Positions 62,420 to 64,000 of a stretch of 64,000 bases of DNA are shown one piece after another. The stretch is from Clostridia bacterium (GTDB taxonomy: Bacteria > Bacillota > Clostridia > TANB77 > CAG-508): the NCBI GenBank assembly GCA_017404545.1, contig JAFRCC010000012.1, positions 1 through 64,000 of the forward strand, read 5' to 3'. How positions within the stretch are numbered: the first letter of the stretch is position 1; the number at the start of each line of letters is the position of its first letter. The notes below the pieces were generated by a model. That model was given only the letters and a program-made list of their open reading frames with translations, was not told where the DNA came from and did not search any database. A program made the position numbers and the translations under genes.

Positions 62420-64000
62420 ATGAATAAAACAAAAAAATTAGTAGCCACAATATTGGTTATGATGACGATACTTTCTAGTTTTGGAAAAGTATTCGCAATG
62501 GAGATAAATTCTGCCGAGATTTACGGAACAAATACAATGGAGTATCACTTACAATATTGGAATGATGAAAGAGGTGGGTGGTATTATGTAATTTGTAACC
62601 CATCATATTATTCTTATAATGGTGTGGCATATCCAGCCTATTGTGTAAATAGTGATTTACCTGGTGTATTAGAATATGGAAATTATGATGTAACGGTAGA
62701 TTCAATGATTGATAATGTATTAGTATGGAGAGCAGTTATTAATGGATATCCATATAAATCAGCATCAGACCTAGGAGTAGATGATAATAATGATGCATAT
62801 TTAGCAACAAAACAAGCAGTTTATTGTGCTTTATATGGCTGGAGTCCTGATAGATACAGAGGTGGAGATGCTAAAGGACAAAGAATAGCAGATGCAATTA
62901 AAAGGATTGTAAACGAGGCAAGAAATGGAAGTCAACAACCATCTGATCCAATGGTAACATTAACACCAACAGGTAGTATGTATGAAGATGGTAATTATTA
63001 TGTGCAAAAAGTTAATGTCTCAAGTCAAGTTGATATGGCATCATATGTAATTACAGCTACAGCTAATTTACCTGAAGGAACAATAATTACAAATGGAAAT
63101 GGAACTCAAACAGATTCTTTTAATGGCAGAGAAAGTTTTTATATTAAAGTTCCAAAATCACAAATGAATAAAGATATTTCAAATGCAGTAATAAATGTTC
63201 AAGGAAAATGCAAAACATATCCAGTGTTTTATGGAAAAACAACTGTTGCAGGAACACAAAATTATGCATTAACATTTGACCCATTTGGTGATGGAAATGG
63301 AAGAACAACATTAAATATAAAAAATAATAATGGAAAAGTTCAAATTAATAAAACAGATAGCCAAACACATAAAGTAATTGAAGGTGTTGAATTTGCACTA
63401 AAAACTGAAGATGGAACAATTGTTGCAAAAGCTAAAACAAATAGTAATGGTGTTGCAGTATTTGAAAATTTATATCAAGGAAATTATAAATTGGTTGAAA
63501 CAGCAACAAATAAAGATTATGTTTTAAATACAGAAGAAAAAGATGTAAATGTTGAATATAATAAAACAACAAATGTAGATGTAACAAATGACCATAAAGC
63601 AGGTAATGTTAAAGTTTATAAAATAGATAAAGATAATCACAGAGTTGTTTTAGGTAATGTTGAGTTCCAACTTTATTCAGCAGAGTTTGATAAAGTAATT
63701 GGAACATATTATACAGATGCTAATGGTGAATTAGAAATTAAAAACTTAAGAACAGGAGATTATTCTTTAATTGAAACTAAAACAAATAAATGGTATAACC
63801 TAGCAGAAGATACTAACATAAAAGTAGAATGGAATTTAACAAAAGAAATTCAAATTGAAAATGAACTTAAAAAGGGACAAATAAAAGTAATCAAAGTTGA
63901 CAAGGATAACAATGAAGTAAAACTAAAAGGTGTTAAATTTGATGTTCTAGATAAAAACGGAAAAGTTTTAGAAACAATAGTAACAAATGAAAATGGTGAG
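62420..64000 (+). CDS. Thioester-domain / CnaB-repeat surface adhesin (3' end outside window)
   Basis: 527 residues visible, open to the window end. Signal peptide (about 1-28), then a TQXA-type thioester domain: Cys75 in PAYCVN and Gln132 in ATKQAVYCALYGW are placed for an internal Cys-Gln thioester able to bond host or cell-surface amines. After a linker, three or more CnaB/SpaA-like repeats start about residue 310 (GKVQINKTD, GNVKVYKIDKDN, GQIKVIKVDKDN). A C-terminal sorting signal is expected beyond the window. GGAAAGGAAAAAAG precedes the ATG. It is probably displayed by the upstream sortase to promote contact between mating cells or with host tissue. Confidence 0.88.
   Translation, partial: MNKTKKLVATILVMMTILSSFGKVFAMEINSAEIYGTNTMEYHLQYWNDERGGWYYVICNPSYYSYNGVAYPAYCVNSDLPGVLEYGNYDVTVDSMIDNVLVWRAVINGYPYKSASDLGVDDNNDAYLATKQAVYCALYGWSPDRYRGGDAKGQRIADAIKRIVNEARNGSQQPSDPMVTLTPTGSMYEDGNYYVQKVNVSSQVDMASYVITATANLPEGTIITNGNGTQTDSFNGRESFYIKVPKSQMNKDISNAVINVQGKCKTYPVFYGKTTVAGTQNYALTFDPFGDGNGRTTLNIKNNNGKVQINKTDSQTHKVIEGVEFALKTEDGTIVAKAKTNSNGVAVFENLYQGNYKLVETATNKDYVLNTEEKDVNVEYNKTTNVDVTNDHKAGNVKVYKIDKDNHRVVLGNVEFQLYSAEFDKVIGTYYTDANGELEIKNLRTGDYSLIETKTNKWYNLAEDTNIKVEWNLTKEIQIENELKKGQIKVIKVDKDNNEVKLKGVKFDVLDKNGKVLETIVTNENGE

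Overview
The window is strongly AT-rich DNA from a Gram-positive, anaerobe-like member of the Clostridia, probably an uncultured gut lineage. Support: IreB, a YtxC-like sporulation protein, a TIGR04086 membrane protein, a LtaS-type synthase, a sortase-type surface protein, long-form HPF, tmRNA, QueH, an OhrR-controlled peroxide operon, TTG/GTG starts and AGGAGG-like ribosome sites. Species cannot be told from the sequence alone.

Bases 1 to about 43,900 are chromosome. The order is: an acidic-repeat protein with a degenerate ParA-like domain and a degenerate GGDEF protein; ireB-ruvX-DUF1292; divergent secD/secF; rhodanese, ytxC and a pseudouridine synthase with a leaderless-looking promoter; a surface protein; lepA, rlmB, rpiA; an envelope-polymer block (tagO, Alg14/Alg13-like pair, LTA-synthase-like) with ruvB and queH; a large adenosine-deaminase-like protein with an extra C-terminal Rossmann-like domain; a large lipoprotein; an NTP-pyrophosphatase-like protein; a patatin; hpf; ssrA; an ABC transporter; the gpx-ohrR-trxB-trxA operon; accessory genes (ART-like, ASCH-Nudix); and a RumA-type rRNA methyltransferase. 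Two reverse-strand genes (31,110-31,319 and 32,851-33,357) have clearly higher GC, their own consensus promoters and strong terminators, and look like recent arrivals.

From about 43,900 to the end lies an integrative conjugative element (ICE) placed at the 3' end of the rumA-type gene, a known ICE hotspot. The window holds its left part: metK, DUF3789 and DUF3560 proteins, an RHH protein, a ribosomal protein S6 homologue, a MobP3-like relaxase, VirD4, VirB2-like, VirB6-like, PrgI, a RelE/ParE toxin-antitoxin pair, a VirB4 accessory protein, a DNA methyltransferase, VirB4, an M23 peptidase, membrane proteins, a sortase, and the start of a thioester/CnaB adhesin. The integrase and right end are outside the window.

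The most striking observation is in the ICE. Five genes (DUF3560, VirD4 twice, VirB6, VirB4, M23 peptidase) are interrupted at six places in the same way: an extra C at a codon boundary directly before a conserved glycine codon, so that the zero frame reads CGG and then soon meets a stop, while skipping one base restores the family sequence exactly. By eye I found no other in-frame CGG codon in any gene of the window. This suggests that CGG is an unassigned or starved codon here and that these ICE genes are read through by +1 frameshifting or by quadruplet CGGN decoding. A sequencing artefact is the main alternative. The same element carries an S6 homologue and a SAM synthetase.
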